Assembly (NCBI RefSeq): GCF_902498785.1
Contig: NZ_LR701494.1
Location: 1,255,105 to 1,319,104, forward strand
Length of the DNA: 64,000 nt
Direction: 5' to 3'
Source: Sphingomonas sp. EC-HK361
GTDB taxonomy: Bacteria; Pseudomonadota; Alphaproteobacteria; Sphingomonadales; Sphingomonadaceae
Shown: positions 54,899-63,802 of the stretch, one piece after another
How the letters are laid out: each line of letters starts with the position of its first letter
Numbering within the stretch: the stretch's first letter is position 1
Notes under the pieces: generated by a model
Databases searched by the model: none
What the model was told of the DNA's origin: nothing
The model's input: the letters and a program-made list of their open reading frames with translations, nothing else
Made by a program: the position numbers and the translations under genes

Positions 54899-55239
54899 GA
54901 CTGGTGCTCCTCGGGCTGGTTGGGGTCCGCGAAGATGGGCAGTTCGGAGCAGGTGGGTTCGTCGCGGTCGAACAGGACCCAGGAGGCATCCCTGTCGAAT
55001 GCCGAACTCAGGATCGCCCAGAACTCCTGGCTGATGTCGGGCGCCTCACCGCCGCACCCGACGACGCTGGTGTGGACGAAAAAGCCGTAGGCATAGGGCT
55101 CGATCACCAGATCGAGATGGCCGACCTCGACACGTCCGTCCGGCCCGCGTGGCGCGACGGCGATGAGGTGATCGATGTGACGACGCTCGGCGACAGGCAA
55201 ATGAGCGGTCGAGCAGACAAAGAGTGTGGCATGGCGCAT
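54895..55239 (-). CDS. DUF5983-like protein
   Basis: 114 residues. Reads 'HATLFVCSTAHLPVAERRHI', then 'YAYGFFVHTSV', then 'SWVLFDRDEPTCSELPIF'. The same order of landmarks (S-T-x-H-[LI], YG[WF]FV, W-[VL]-L-[FL]-D-R-D) occurs in the protein at 63.1-63.7 kb, so both share one domain, probably DUF5983. Function unknown; typical of plasmid/ICE accessory strings. Confidence 0.68.
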   Translation of the reverse strand: MRHATLFVCSTAHLPVAERRHIDHLIAVAPRGPDGRVEVGHLDLVIEPYAYGFFVHTSVVGCGGEAPDISQEFWAILSSAFDRDASWVLFDRDEPTCSELPIFADPNQPEEHQS

Positions 55240-55285
55240 CAGGGATCTCCTTCGAGATGGTTTGGTTACGGCTGGAGCGACGGGC

Positions 55286-56863
55286 TCAGGCCGCTTGATC
55301 CAGCGAAAGCGAGATCGTCGTCCTGTCGCCGGAGATGGTCAGGCTGCGGTTGTCGGGAATGAGCCACTGAACGTGCTCGAAGACCGCGTCGCGCAATTGG
55401 GCGAGAAGCGCCTCGTCCTCACCCAGCAGCAACAGGTTGGCGAGATTTCGCGCTTCATGCTCGAACGCGAGCGATTGCGTATCCCAGCTATCGTGCCCGC
55501 AATCGTCAGAATAGCAGAACAAACTGGCGTGCATCAGGTCGGCAAGCGCGTGCGGCTGCACATTGGCCTTGCCGTCAAAGAGGATGGTCGCCTCGTCGAG
55601 CGTCCAGCAGGCATTGTTGCAGACCAGCATGTCCGTGGGCACGCGGTAGATGGTTGGTTCTGCCGGCGACGGGCCGCCGGACCGCAGAAGGATTTCGGCG
55701 GAGATATTCTCGACCGGTCCGGACTCAAATTCTTCGGGCAGGGCGATATCGTCGGCATAGCGATGAAGGACGCCATCGCGCTGCACGGTGAAACTGCAGG
55801 ACAGGAGACGCGGCAATTCGTCATACCAGCGATAGTCCTCGAAATCGCGGTTCTCGTGAACCAGGGGACCACCGAGCGGTGTTTCGTTCGCAAGTGCGCG
55901 GGCAAGCGCTTGCTCGATGTCGGGTTCGTGGTCGGACATGATGATCATAGGGCCCGATCGAATGGCCGCGCCCTGGTATCGGTTGGACGTGTCGGCAATG
56001 TTCGGCGTCCAGGCATTGAGCCAGCGGTCGGCTTCGGGAAGAGCAATCCCAAGGTCGCGGGCACGCGCCCAGGCCTCGTAGGAGAGCCGATGAGATTTCT
56101 CGCGGCAGATGGCGCGGTAAAGCGCGATTTCGGCCGCTTCCCTGAGCCGGCACAGCGCGTCGTTCTCGACCATTTCCTTGCGCGCGGGGAGCACGAGCTG
56201 GAGCGCCGGCGCATCGACGATATCGACCCGCACTCGCCAGTTAAGAGGCTTTTCGATTTCGCTCAGGGCGGGAAGTCTGGAAGCGACCGTCACGCCGTGG
56301 AAATTGATCCGGGGGGTATGGACTGCCTCCATGGTACCGTCATGGAAGATGCCGATACGACAGCCTTCCCATTCCTCGATCTGGTCGGCGCCGGCCAGAA
56401 AGTCCTCGCGCGGAAGCTGCGCGCCCTCGAAATGAACGGGGAGCGGGAAATATTGGGCCGCGAGGCGCAGCGCCGACCCAAGCTGCTCATCCCAGGCGGG
56501 CGGCAGCATGATCTGGATCTCGGTGCCGTGCACGATCCCGCACGACTGGATCGCGAGCGGCACACCCCCTTCCCAGCCGTCAGCCGGGATATGGACCGCC
56601 CAACCCCGTCCCGCCGCCTTCGACCATGAGCGGACAACCACATCCCGGCCGGCGAGGCTGAATACCCCCATGCCGGCGGGATCCTCGCGCGTCCGAATAT
56701 CCTCCTGCCAGCCCGAATCGCCGAGGCTCAGGAGGTTGGCCGGATCGTCGATCCCGGAGCCGTCATCGTAGATGGACAGTGCGGTGCCGGCTGGGAGATT
56801 GTAAACCGCGACATGGATCGCGCGGGCACCGGCGCGACGGCTATTCTGGAAAAGTTCGTTATG
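55286..56863 (-). pseudogene. HSP90-type GHKL ATPase, 3' part (split by transposon)
   Basis: 526 codons remain open from the element junction to the stop at 55286. The junction-proximal end reads 'NELFQNSRRAGA' (N-box with Glu/Asn), then 'IYDDGSGIDDPANLLSLGDSG' (ATP lid start) and 'DPAGMGVFSLAGRDV', the GHKL ATP-binding motifs. It lacks its first ~31 codons, found at 60308-60400 on the far side of the transposon in the same orientation. An internal ATG ('MGVFSLAG') could still start translation but would lose the ATP site. Intact relatives are HSP90-like island proteins of unknown role. Confidence 0.85.
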
Positions 56864-56902
56864 TTATTTGGAATTCGTGGCTTGGCGTGAGAAGCTAAGA
56901 CC

Positions 56903-56976
56903 TACGAGTCACGCGTTTTCTTGAGGTTTTCTGGGCCTTTTGCCGCAGCTCGGCCGGGGTCGGACCGGACGGGGTA
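56903..56976 (+). repeat. Left terminal inverted repeat of the transposon
   Basis: 74 bases beginning TACGAGTCACGCG and ending GGACGGGGTA; complement of 60220-60293 with one mismatch (C versus T within 'cagctcgg'/'cagcttgg'). Confidence 0.93.
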
Positions 56977-56981
56977 CTCAC

Positions 56982-58046
56982 ATGACCGCTGTGAATATCC
57001 GATGGCAACTTTTTCCGCTTTCCTTCGGGCATCCCCAGGGGAAAGAGTGGCTCGATATTCAGCACATGCTCGGGTTGGCTTTCAATACCGTGGAGGCCTA
57101 TGGCCGCGGTCTCGAGCAGTTCCTACGATGGTGCGAGGACAACGAGGTTGCGGCGATCTCTGCAACCCGGCCCGACATTGCCAACTACGTGGGTCATCTG
57201 CGGATGCTTCCCGGCGCCAGGATGTCGGTACAGGACGCAACGCAATCTACATCCGGCCTTTCCAGCGCCACGCTGCAACAGCGGCTTACAGCCATTCGTC
57301 TGTTCTTCGACTACCTCGTTGAAGAGGGCATCCGTACGAACAATCCGGTTGGACGTGGCCGGTTTGTCCCGAACAGGCCGTTCAGTTCAAAGCGCGACCG
57401 CGGTCTGATCCGGCGGCACAAGCGTTTACCGTGGATCCCTTCGGATGAAGAATGGCAGCGGTTTCTCCTGTGCGCCAAAGGTGAACCTATCCGTAATCGA
57501 TGCATGCTGGCGATCGCATATGATGCCGCGCTGCGACGCGAGGAACTTTGCGCCATTGAGACGCGCGACATCGATCCGGCACATCGTCTGATCCTGATCC
57601 GGGGCGAAACCAGCAAGAGCAACAGAGACCGTATTGTTCCCTACTCGGAAACCGCCGGTGTTTTGTTTTCCGCCTATCTTGAGCATCGACGTCGGGTGGG
57701 CCGTGATCGCGGCAGGCTCTTCCTTTCTGAATCGCGTCGAAATTACGGAAAGCCCATCACGCTGTGGACCTGGTCAAAGGTGATCAGGCGCATCGCGGTC
57801 GCGGCCGACCTCGATAAGTTTTCGACCCACACATTGCGCCATCTTTGTCTGACCGATCTGGCTCGCGTAGGTTGGGACATACATGAGATCGCCCAGCTCG
57901 CCGGACACCGGAACCTCGCATCCACACAGCAGTATATCCACCTCTCTGGCAGGGATCTCTCCAGAAAACTGGCCGGCTCCATGGAGCAGATCCACGCATG
58001 GCGAACGCGCATGTTGGTCGAAAGCAGCCCGGAGCGCGGCCAATGA
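56982..58046 (+). CDS. Tyrosine recombinase 1 (TnpA/XerC-like)
   Basis: 354 residues from the ATG at 56982, just inside the left repeat. N-terminal SAM-like core-binding domain (about 20-120). Catalytic residues: Arg185 ('AALRREEL'), Lys212, His283 and Arg286 ('HTLRHL'), His309 ('LAGHR') and Tyr318 ('TQQYIHLS'). The full set is present, so the enzyme should be active. It overlaps the next recombinase (ATGA). Length and pairing match Tn554 TnpA. Confidence 0.93.
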   Translation: MTAVNIRWQLFPLSFGHPQGKEWLDIQHMLGLAFNTVEAYGRGLEQFLRWCEDNEVAAISATRPDIANYVGHLRMLPGARMSVQDATQSTSGLSSATLQQRLTAIRLFFDYLVEEGIRTNNPVGRGRFVPNRPFSSKRDRGLIRRHKRLPWIPSDEEWQRFLLCAKGEPIRNRCMLAIAYDAALRREELCAIETRDIDPAHRLILIRGETSKSNRDRIVPYSETAGVLFSAYLEHRRRVGRDRGRLFLSESRRNYGKPITLWTWSKVIRRIAVAADLDKFSTHTLRHLCLTDLARVGWDIHEIAQLAGHRNLASTQQYIHLSGRDLSRKLAGSMEQIHAWRTRMLVESSPERGQ

Positions 58047-60304
58047 ATCCGCAGACAATGGACGATCCCGAGCCCGCTACGCGGCATTGGCCGAATCCAC
58101 TCGCAACGGCCGAATATGATCGATCGCCGAAGCTCACCGTGGGAGAGCGTTCAGCCATTCAAGCGTGGCTGAAAAAGCGCGTGCTGGGCCAATGGAGCCG
58201 CTTTGAATATCGCACGCAGGAGCGGGAGCAGCTCCTACGTCTGATGAAACCAATCGAAGACGCGCTCGCTATCATTGGATCGGAGGCGGCGGCCCCAAAC
58301 GATGCAATGATGGTGCTCCTGAGAGAGTGCCTCTTGTTGAATCGTACATATTGGGGCTGGAAGGAACAGCATTGGGCAAAAGTGCTCGGCCGCACAACGC
58401 ACGATTTCTTCGACAGAAATAAGAGGAAGGTAGCTACTGGCGTCCGTGTGGACATCGCAGCGATCGCCTATCTCCACAACTGGTTCACCAGCTATTCGAC
58501 GTTGGCCTCAACACACAGGAAATCGTTGGCTAACCGAATTTTTGGTAGCGCGTCGGTGGCATCTGCGATCGAGCGGCTTACGACGCCTCTCGTCCGGTGG
58601 GGCTATCGTATCGATCCGAAATACATGAAGTTGTTCGTGTCATCGGTTCTGCTCGTGAATCGAAGCCCGCGCCTCGAAGATTTGAATCCGGAGATTCTGG
58701 AATTTTATCGCGCCGAGGGATCAAACGTGGAGCGGCGCTATTATTACGCGATTTCTAAAGTCTTGGCCAATCAAGGCATCCTTGAACAGCCGCTCGAGCG
58801 TGCGCCGCCGAGAACGAAACAAATAGAAAGCATACACATCGGTGTGGCAGACGAATGGTGCGGTTGGATTGAACGCTGGACGCAAACGACAACTATCGAA
58901 ACCCGTCGAGGTCATCGAACCACACTCTATAAGGTTGGGCGCTGGCTGGCTGCCCATCATCCTGAGATCGTATCGCCCGCACAATGGACGCGCACAGTTG
59001 CGGCAGAATTCGTATCAGCGATGGCCAAATTGCGCGTCGGTCAATATGTGGCACCGGCAGCGCCGCACCCGCGGGCGGGTGAAGCGGTGAAAGCAAGCAC
59101 GATCGCAGGCTTGATTTGCCAGGTCCGTGGCTTTTTCTATGATTGTCAGGAATGGGGTTGGATTGAACGCTCCTTCGATCCGGGCCGCAGTTTTGCGATA
59201 CCGCAAAGTATCCGCGCTAAACTCGGCCCCAAGCCCCGAGTGATTGCCGATGATCTGTGGGCGCGTCTGCTTTGGGCCGGCCTCAATCTCGAGAAGTCCG
59301 ATGTTCCTCGCGCTAACAGCAGCGGCCTGCTTTTCGACGTGGAATATATACGCGCGATAGCGGTCGTGTGGCTGTTCGCAGCGCTGAGAAACAACGAAAT
59401 CCGTCGGTTGCGGCTTGGTTGCATCCGCTGGCAGCCCATGGATTCCGGCAAGGGCCCGCCGATCTGTTTGTTGGACGTTCCCGATCACAAAACCGGAAAT
59501 TGCTATACCAAGCCTGTTGACCCGGCTGTCGGCGAGGCGATTGAAGCATGGCAGGCCATACGTCCGGTCCAACCGGCATACCCTGATCCTAAAACTGGCG
59601 ACCTTGTCCAATTCCTGTTCCAATTTCGAGCCATCCCGATGGCCAACGGCTTCATAAATGTCCGACTGATTCCAATTCTATGTAGAAAGGCCGGCATCCC
59701 CGATCATGATGTTCGGGGCAAACTCACCAGTCATCGCGCACGGGCCACCATTGCCAGCCAGCTGTTCAACAGTGAAGAACCGATGACGCTCTCGGAACTT
59801 CAGGAGTGGCTTGGCCATAGGTCGCCGCATTCGACGCAGCATTACGTGAAGATCACGCCGACGAAGCTGGCCAAGGCGTATACCGACGCAGGGTATTTCG
59901 AGCGCAACGCTCGCGTGGTCAAAGTTTTGATCGACCGCGATCAGATGAAAAATCCGCAGGAGGGTGTCCCCTGGCTTCACTATGATCTCGGACATGGTTG
60001 GTGCAGCTTCGAGTTCTTCGACAGGTGCCCGCATCGGATGGCATGCGCGCGATGCGACTTCTACATTCCAAAAGCATCGTCGCGAGGACAGCTCCTGGAA
60101 GCAAAGGACAACGTCGATCACTTCCTGAAGGCAATCCCTGTCACTGCCGAAGAGCAACAAGCCGCCGATGGCGATCGCATTGCTATCGATCGTTTGCTGG
60201 CGCGTCTCGATGATGAACCTACCCCGTCCGGTCCGACCCCGGCCAAGCTGCGGCAAAAGGCCCAGAAAACCTCAAGAAAACGCGTGACTCGTAATTCCAC
60301 ATAA
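58043..60304 (+). CDS. Tyrosine recombinase 2 (large, TnpB-like)
   Basis: 753 residues, long for the family. The first ~380 residues are an extended N-terminal region. The catalytic domain has Arg449 ('FAALRNNEIRRL'), Lys483 ('DHKTGN'), His564/Arg567 ('SHRARAT'), His592 ('WLGHRS') and Tyr601 ('TQHYVK'). A Cys cluster follows ('DRCPHRMACARCDFY'), probably zinc-binding and typical of TnpB-type recombinases. The last ~25 codons run through the right inverted repeat, and the stop falls just beyond it, so the final residues come from the flank. Confidence 0.92.
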   Translation: MNPQTMDDPEPATRHWPNPLATAEYDRSPKLTVGERSAIQAWLKKRVLGQWSRFEYRTQEREQLLRLMKPIEDALAIIGSEAAAPNDAMMVLLRECLLLNRTYWGWKEQHWAKVLGRTTHDFFDRNKRKVATGVRVDIAAIAYLHNWFTSYSTLASTHRKSLANRIFGSASVASAIERLTTPLVRWGYRIDPKYMKLFVSSVLLVNRSPRLEDLNPEILEFYRAEGSNVERRYYYAISKVLANQGILEQPLERAPPRTKQIESIHIGVADEWCGWIERWTQTTTIETRRGHRTTLYKVGRWLAAHHPEIVSPAQWTRTVAAEFVSAMAKLRVGQYVAPAAPHPRAGEAVKASTIAGLICQVRGFFYDCQEWGWIERSFDPGRSFAIPQSIRAKLGPKPRVIADDLWARLLWAGLNLEKSDVPRANSSGLLFDVEYIRAIAVVWLFAALRNNEIRRLRLGCIRWQPMDSGKGPPICLLDVPDHKTGNCYTKPVDPAVGEAIEAWQAIRPVQPAYPDPKTGDLVQFLFQFRAIPMANGFINVRLIPILCRKAGIPDHDVRGKLTSHRARATIASQLFNSEEPMTLSELQEWLGHRSPHSTQHYVKITPTKLAKAYTDAGYFERNARVVKVLIDRDQMKNPQEGVPWLHYDLGHGWCSFEFFDRCPHRMACARCDFYIPKASSRGQLLEAKDNVDHFLKAIPVTAEEQQAADGDRIAIDRLLARLDDEPTPSGPTPAKLRQKAQKTSRKRVTRNST
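60220..60293 (-). repeat. Right terminal inverted repeat of the transposon
   Basis: Mirror of 56903-56976. It also encodes the basic C-terminal tail of recombinase 2 ('AKLRQKAQKTSRKRV'). Confidence 0.93.
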
Positions 60305-60307
60305 CTG

Positions 60308-60400
60308 AAGCACGTCGCCGAGCGTGCCGTTGAACAGGCGCGAGACCTTGGTGATGAGCGACTGGCCGACCTCGGGCCGGATGATGGCGGGAAAGGACAT
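60308..60400 (-). pseudogene. HSP90-type GHKL ATPase, 5' part
   Basis: 31 codons from the ATG at 60400: 'MSFPAIIRPEVGQSLITKVS' then 'RLFNGTLGDVL'. This is the expected N-terminal helix before the N-box of the fragment at 55286-56863. The frame then runs eleven foreign codons into the transposon repeat and stops at 60272. Confidence 0.85.
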
Positions 60401-60449
60401 GGGATGCGACTCCTGTCTGGCGGAGACCAATTCCCCGCCACATGAGCCC

Positions 60450-60770
60450 TCATCCCCCTCCCCTTTGGATCACGGCGGGATGGAACGGATCGGTCCAGTC
60501 GATGTGGTCGATGATCCAGTCGGGAACGAAATCCCAGTCGAAGCAGAGTGGATAATCGTTCTGGACCTCGCGCCAGGCAGCCTCGACGGCATCGGCCCAG
60601 CCAATCACCGTTAGTCGCAGCGCCGCGGTTCCTAGCGCATCGAACGACTTGCCGATCGCGGGAGCCAAGCCGATCGCATCGGGATCGGTGATCGGCCTGG
60701 TGCGTAAGGTCAGAACTGCCTCCCAGAGGCAGGCGGCGGTCTCGAGACTGGCTTGGGAATATTGAGCCAT
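60450..60770 (-). CDS. Hypothetical island protein
   Basis: 106 residues starting 'MAQYSQASLETAACLWEAV'. Helical, with a Trp/Asp-rich end 'FDWDFVPDWIIDHIDWTDPF'. No known family recognised. Upstream neighbour of the interrupted ATPase gene and read in the same direction. Confidence 0.65.
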   Translation of the reverse strand: MAQYSQASLETAACLWEAVLTLRTRPITDPDAIGLAPAIGKSFDALGTAALRLTVIGWADAVEAAWREVQNDYPLCFDWDFVPDWIIDHIDWTDPFHPAVIQRGGG

Positions 60771-60787
60771 GACGGGTCCTTTCAATG

Positions 60788-61249
60788 TCAGGCGGCGCGC
60801 AGGTCGCAGCCCTGGTAGAGTCCGAGATCGGCTGCCATCAGCGTGTCGATGCCGGGCGCGAACCGGTCGAAGGCTGCGTTCAGATCGGCGACGGCGACGC
60901 GGTAGCTGGCCTCGCCGGGATCGAAGTCCAGGGCGAGCATCAGGGGGGGCAACCGAGCGGTCATCTCGGGAAAGACGGTGTGGATGATGAGCGCCTCGAT
61001 TCGCCGCGCGACCAGGTTGAGCCGCGCGGCAAGGCCCAGGGGCGTGGCCAACTCACGTTCATACCAGGTAGCGGGCGCTACGACGTCGGCGATGCGGGTC
61101 GAGGGCACCCGGCCATTGCCGATCTGGGCCTGGATGACGACGCAGCGCGGGCGCCGCCGGGCCGCGACCTCGGTGAGCGGCACGAGGGCGCGATAGTGGT
61201 AGGTCGAGGCGGTGCCCGGGGTGCGGGACCGAGAGACGATGACGTCCAT
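60788..61249 (-). CDS. Hypothetical island protein
   Basis: 153 residues from 'MDVIVSRSRTPGTASTYHYR'. Contains 'RCVVIQAQIGNGRVPSTRIADVV' and a long helical C-terminal half. No motif recognised. Its start is the ATG at 61249, preceded by 'aaagga'; a longer frame upstream has poor composition. Confidence 0.65.
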   Translation of the reverse strand: MDVIVSRSRTPGTASTYHYRALVPLTEVAARRRPRCVVIQAQIGNGRVPSTRIADVVAPATWYERELATPLGLAARLNLVARRIEALIIHTVFPEMTARLPPLMLALDFDPGEASYRVAVADLNAAFDRFAPGIDTLMAADLGLYQGCDLRAA

Positions 61250-61359
61250 TGGTTGTTCCTTTGATGGTGGAGGCTTGGGGCTGCGCGTTCGGCAGCAGGG
61301 AGATCGCCGAGCGAAATTCGCCCGACGCCCCTTCAAAAAAAGTCCTCCCCTCCGGCTCG

Positions 61360-62493
61360 TTAGCGGGACCGTTCGGACTTCACGGCGAGGAGGTCTGCGA
61401 ACCGGGCCTGGACCGCGGCAGCGTCAGGGAAATGGTCAGGAAGGCCGTGATGGGCCAGGATCGGCGCGCGGGCCTTCGCGATCAGCGAGGCCTCGGCCAT
61501 GCTCGGCATGCGGGGTGGCCAGCCCTTCACATAGCGCAACTGCGGGGGCATGGCCGCTTCGAGCGCCCTGCGTTCCTGGGCTCGCAGTTTGGCACGCGCG
61601 ACCTCGTGAAGACGTGCGGCCGACAGCCATCGAGGCGAAACATCGGCGAGCCATCGTTGAGGCTGAAAGGAGAAGGTCGAGTCCGCCTCGATCGCCACCA
61701 GATGGCGGTAGAGATCGAAGTTGCCAGGGGCGGCAGCGGAGGCAGCTAGGTCGTGCGCCGATGCAAGCACGCAGAAAGCACAGGACAGCCGGGTTGTCCG
61801 GTATTGGACATAGGCTTCGTGCAACGGCAGCCCGTGGCGCTTATGAATGCCGAACACATCGTTGGCACTCCAGTCGACGGCCGGATGCCAGCTGAGCATG
61901 CGCGTGCCGGCGGCGTTGCCCGGCTTTGCGAAGCGTTCGTCGGCACGGGAGACCGGCGTGGCACGACGGCTCGGGCTTTCATCGCGGCGCAGGCCGATGA
62001 CCGAAACGATGGTTTCGCCCCGATAGCGGCGTGCGAGGTCAGGGCCGATCACCTGGACTTTCAGCTCGGACGTGCAGAAGCGCAGCGATGCCGAGGACCA
62101 GGGTCCGATGAGATTGTAGGTTTCGAGCGCCTCGTAGCGGCGCTTGCCCGACAGGAAGCGTTGCTCCCAGCGGCTCACCATGTCGCCTGCCGATCGGCTG
62201 ACCACCAGCAAGGGCAGCCCAAGCCTGTCGGCGATTGCTGCGACCATCGCCGGGGTCGAGCGCCATTCCGCCCGGCCGAGGTCAGCGTGAATCGCGATCC
62301 GGCGATCACGCGGATGGCCCAGGGCGTTGAGCAGCGCGAGTCCGGCATGGGCCGAGGCGGTGGAATCCTTGCCGCCCGAGAGATTGAAGGCGAACCAGGC
62401 TCCGCGCCGCGCGGCGGCTATGACCCTATCGTCGATCGCAGGCAAAGGATCATCAGGCGCGGCAAGCAAGCCGCGCGCAAGAGCTGCGCCCAT
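61360..62493 (-). CDS. PP-loop ATPase, PAPS-reductase-like (second copy)
   Basis: 377 residues. The canonical PP-loop 'NLSGGKDSTAS' is at 39-44, followed by 'IHADLGRAEW', as in PAPS reductases. Cys140 ('RFCTSELK') and Cys238-x-x-Cys241 ('SCAFCVLA') repeat the Cys pattern of the copy at 53.2-54.1 kb. 'GLRRDESPSR' is a further family motif. The start is the ATG at 62493 with 'aggag' eight bases upstream; a GTG five codons earlier is less likely. Substrate unknown; not adjacent to cysteine-synthesis genes, so assimilation of sulfate is unlikely. Confidence 0.83.
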   Translation of the reverse strand: MGAALARGLLAAPDDPLPAIDDRVIAAARRGAWFAFNLSGGKDSTASAHAGLALLNALGHPRDRRIAIHADLGRAEWRSTPAMVAAIADRLGLPLLVVSRSAGDMVSRWEQRFLSGKRRYEALETYNLIGPWSSASLRFCTSELKVQVIGPDLARRYRGETIVSVIGLRRDESPSRRATPVSRADERFAKPGNAAGTRMLSWHPAVDWSANDVFGIHKRHGLPLHEAYVQYRTTRLSCAFCVLASAHDLAASAAAPGNFDLYRHLVAIEADSTFSFQPQRWLADVSPRWLSAARLHEVARAKLRAQERRALEAAMPPQLRYVKGWPPRMPSMAEASLIAKARAPILAHHGLPDHFPDAAAVQARFADLLAVKSERSR

Positions 62494-62534
62494 GCGGTGT
62501 CTCCTCACGGTGGATCGGCGCGACTGCGCGCCAG

Positions 62535-63047
62535 TCAGTGTCCGGCAGGCAACCTGTTGTCGTAGAGGGGCTCCGTGCCGGGCTCCCAGTCGCCGGGCAT
62601 CCAGATCCGGCCGTTATAGCTGATTCGCCCCACAGGCGTTTCGGCCACCAACAGCAGCGCCTCGGGGTACATGCTGGCGCCCAGACCCAATCGGTCGCGG
62701 CGCTCGCAATAGAGGTCGGAGGCTTCCTTCCAGCTCGCTGCGGCAAGCTCGGCATAGCCTTTTTGGGCGATGCGAAAGGGTTTGCGCGAAGCACCCCGTT
62801 GCCGGATCCCGCCGAGGACCCGGGCGACATGTCCGGCATAGACGGCAACGGTAGCCCAGTAGGCAGCGACAAACACCTTGCGGCTCTCCCAGCTCGATCG
62901 CGAACGGTGGCGCGCGTCGGCGGCAAGGTCGAGCAGCAGCACTGCGAGCAAGGTGCGGGTATCGGCTGGCATAGCCTGGAGGAGGCGTGCGGCGGGAAGG
63001 CCGAGGACCGGATTGCGAACCTCGGCCCTGGAGGAGCGGCAGGTCAT
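62535..63047 (-). CDS. Hypothetical island protein
   Basis: 170 residues. Helical first half and a beta-type end 'YNGRIWMPGDWEPGTEPLYD'. Starts just past the stop of the DUF5983-like gene; GTG codons overlapping that stop are alternative starts. No family recognised; the shape suggests an accessory protein of the conjugative module. Confidence 0.62.
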   Translation of the reverse strand: MTCRSSRAEVRNPVLGLPAARLLQAMPADTRTLLAVLLLDLAADARHRSRSSWESRKVFVAAYWATVAVYAGHVARVLGGIRQRGASRKPFRIAQKGYAELAAASWKEASDLYCERRDRLGLGASMYPEALLLVAETPVGRISYNGRIWMPGDWEPGTEPLYDNRLPAGH

Positions 63048-63058
63048 CGCAGGGGCCC

Positions 63059-63745
63059 TCACCACTCGAAGGTCTCAAGACCGTCGATGCAATCCGCGTC
63101 GCGGTCGAGAAGAAGCCAGCGGCAGCCCTGCGCGCGCGCGAATTCGATGGCGGCCCAAAGCTCGTTTGGGACCATCTCCCGTTCCAGGCCGTCGAGCGGA
63201 TCGGTGAGGACGAACCAGCCATAGCCGGCCTCGGCGACACCAAGCGGGCGCGATTCCGGGACCATCGGCGCCCATTGGTCGAGAAGGTCGGCGGTGGCGG
63301 GACGGATATGGCTGGTGCTGATCACGAGATGGCGACCGACGCGTAATGCCTTCGGCGAGCCGATCGGCGGCGCGTCGACCGAGATGCGCTCGGTCCAGAG
63401 ATATTCTTCTTCGTGCGCGTCGAAGTAGATCGACCCTGCGTCTTCATCAGGGAGCGTCGCGGGATCGCGCGTGTCGCGTATCTCCGACCACCATTCTCGG
63501 CAGAATGAGGCGACCTCTGCCATTAACGCCTCGCGGGTGAAGGCGGCATAGAGATCGCCTCCATGACGATGGTCGATGAACGCGACGTGGATATCCGCCG
63601 ACCAGGGAACTACGTGGTTTTCCACGAGCCGTTCGGCCTGTGCCAATTCGTCGCACAGGATATGTCCTGCCGGGTTTGCGTCGGCGATCGCAGTGCGAGC
63701 GCGGGCCAGCAGGCGCGCAAAATCGTGCCTTGTCGTCTGGGTCAT
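63059..63745 (-). CDS. Protein with C-terminal DUF5983-like domain
   Basis: 228 residues. The N-terminal ~110 residues are helical and unassigned. The C-terminal half has 'HLVISTSHIRPATADLLDQWAP', 'YGWFVLTDPLDG' and 'GCRWLLLDRDADCIDGL', the DUF5983 landmarks. A shorter relative is at 54.9-55.2 kb. Unknown role, typical of plasmid and ICE accessory regions. Confidence 0.72.
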   Translation of the reverse strand: MTQTTRHDFARLLARARTAIADANPAGHILCDELAQAERLVENHVVPWSADIHVAFIDHRHGGDLYAAFTREALMAEVASFCREWWSEIRDTRDPATLPDEDAGSIYFDAHEEEYLWTERISVDAPPIGSPKALRVGRHLVISTSHIRPATADLLDQWAPMVPESRPLGVAEAGYGWFVLTDPLDGLEREMVPNELWAAIEFARAQGCRWLLLDRDADCIDGLETFEW

Positions 63746-63802
63746 GATTCTTTCCTTGGGATGTGTCGAGTGCGCGGCGGGGCGTCCGACCGGAGCGTGT
63801 CA

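Larger units (their letters stand above)
56903..60293 (+). mobile_element. Two-recombinase transposon with 74-bp terminal inverted repeats
   Basis: 3,391 bases bounded by inverted repeats (56903-56976 and 60220-60293; 73 of 74 identical). The content is two overlapping tyrosine recombinase genes and nothing else. Removing the element plus short flanks rejoins the HSP90-like ATPase frame: '...FNGTLGDVL' on the right with 'NELFQNSRRAGA' on the left. Between left repeat and gene lie about 40 foreign bases; on the right about 14. Resembles Tn554 in having a TnpA/TnpB pair, and RIT elements in having ends, but fits neither: Tn554 lacks inverted ends, RITs have three recombinases. Lower GC than the surroundings. 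Confidence 0.88.

Noticed and set aside
56903-60293. Calling the element Tn554 or a RIT element
   Set aside because: It has long inverted ends unlike Tn554 and only two recombinases unlike RIT trios; the gene set alone does not decide.
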